From positions 1 to 27,984 of the IMG/VR virus record IMGVR_UViG_3300046010_009121: a stretch of 27,984 nt of DNA; one strand, 5' to 3'. Positions 27,297 through 27,984 of this stretch are shown piece after piece. Every line of letters starts with the position of its first letter. Position 1 is the stretch's first letter. Both the position numbers and the translations under genes were made by a program. A model generated the notes under the pieces. The model did not search any database. It was given only the letters and a program-made list of their open reading frames with translations, and was not told the DNA's origin. Source of the stretch: a virus.

Positions 27297-27984
27297 TTTG
27301 TAGCTCCTTTATTTGTTTTCTAGTGATGTAATCTTCCATAGTAATTAGTTTATCAGCGGAATCAAGCTTGAAAGAGTCAAGTCGATTAAGAGTTTCCTTA
27401 TCTTCAATCCTTGATAGTCTTGCTGCATACCATTCACCCTCTTTGAGAAGATTTTTTACTTTCTTATACACTGCAGAGAATATAACTACTTTAAAGAATT
27501 GCTTCCCATCCCAGCAGTAAACGCTTGCCATTTCTTTACCTGTTGATGTTTTAAAACTTCTAATGTTGAAGACATACATCATTGTCTTTGGATCACTTAT
27601 AAATCCAATATCATGCTTGTAAACCCATGAGTATTTATGATCTGTTCCTAATTTCTTCATCATCATAATGTTGTAGAGCTTTGAATCTTGCGCTTGATAA
27701 ACATCGCAATATGCATGAAGCGTTCTATCACCAATGAGCGCATAAACATAATCACGTTGTGCCAATTCAGTATTTCTCTCACCAAAAACGGTACAAGAGC
27801 CGGAGTGATCTTCAAACTCTACACGCAAATAATTCTGTGCTTTCTTTGTGGATCTAACTACGGCTTTAATGAGAGTTAGACTCGATGCTGTCTCATGAAA
27901 ATCGGCAGCATTTTCTACAAATTCATCTATCTCTGTCTTGAATTCACTTGCTTTAATTGGGAAACCAAGAATTGGTAGATAGTA
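27265..27984 (-). CDS. C-terminal part of a DnaE-type DNA polymerase III alpha subunit (partial)
   Basis: The frame is open to the window edge, giving 239 residues with no start. KKAQNYLRVEFEDHSGSCTVFG and, later, KEMASVYCWDGKQFFKVVIF followed by YKKVKNLLKEGEWYAAR are OB-fold strands of the type at the C-terminus of bacterial replicative polymerases of family C (xxMAxVxxxDxxGxxxVxVF). The catalytic palm would lie beyond the edge and is not visible, so the call depends on this region only. It probably replicates the phage genome. An internal TTG at 27828 is not a likely start. Confidence 0.75.
   Translation of the reverse strand, partial: YYLPILGFPIKASEFKTEIDEFVENAADFHETASSLTLIKAVVRSTKKAQNYLRVEFEDHSGSCTVFGERNTELAQRDYVYALIGDRTLHAYCDVYQAQDSKLYNIMMMKKLGTDHKYSWVYKHDIGFISDPKTMMYVFNIRSFKTSTGKEMASVYCWDGKQFFKVVIFSAVYKKVKNLLKEGEWYAARLSRIEDKETLNRLDSFKLDSADKLITMEDYITRKQIKELQSEVNYIHSDI

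Overview
This window looks like part of the genome of a tailed double-stranded DNA phage that infects an actinobacterium. The phage assignment rests on a large terminase ATPase/nuclease, a probable small terminase, phage-type recombination and replication genes, several tRNA genes, and dozens of tiny overlapping genes of unknown function. The actinobacterial host is suggested by a WhiB-type four-cysteine regulator, a family that is essentially confined to Actinobacteria and their phages. The DNA is visibly AT-rich, which would fit a low-GC actinobacterium such as the freshwater or marine planktonic lineages; that host guess is inference. Every supported gene reads on the minus strand, so transcription runs from high to low coordinates.

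Reading with transcription, the window opens (27984 to about 22100) with a replication, recombination and nucleotide module: the C-terminal part of a DnaE-type DNA polymerase, a GT2 glycosyltransferase, a cytidylyltransferase with a duplicated N-terminus, a RecA/UvsX-like recombinase, a MazG-like pyrophosphohydrolase, a GT4 glycosyltransferase, a small candidate PD-(D/E)XK resolvase and a Cas4-like nuclease with a probable Fe-S cluster. From 22121 to 15169 follow a zinc-finger protein, a RuvC-like resolvase, a helix-turn-helix protein, a YkgJ-like cysteine-cluster protein, another GT4 glycosyltransferase, the probable small terminase, four 33-bp direct repeats, the large terminase, a coiled-coil microprotein, a single-gene transcription unit closed by a strong terminator, and a GT-A glycosyltransferase that seems to be transcribed without a leader.

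A 436-base gap (14733-15168) with a good sigma70-like promoter then starts a long run of small genes (14732 to the left edge). Most are unrecognised. Exceptions are WhiB, a YubB/Api92-like protein, a KTSC-like protein, several CxxC zinc-binding microproteins, a membrane-anchored lysozyme-like protein, and a 551-residue protein that joins Hsp90-like (GHKL) ATP-binding motifs in permuted order to an HEXXH metallopeptidase motif. Single tRNA genes are scattered among them: Arg-UCU, a very atypical tRNA-like gene with a UAU anticodon loop, and a UAA-anticodon tRNA with a class I body. All three would read A-ending codons (AGA, AUA, UUA).

Genes are packed with overlaps such as ATGA, GTGA, TAATG and TAAATG, which implies long polycistronic mRNAs with translational coupling. 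Several genes of 34-62 codons are called here by reading the sequence directly. The glycosyltransferases plus cytidylyltransferase suggest glycan modification of virion or host surface; Cas4-like, RuvC-like, RecA-like and DnaE together suggest the phage encodes much of its own replication and recombination.
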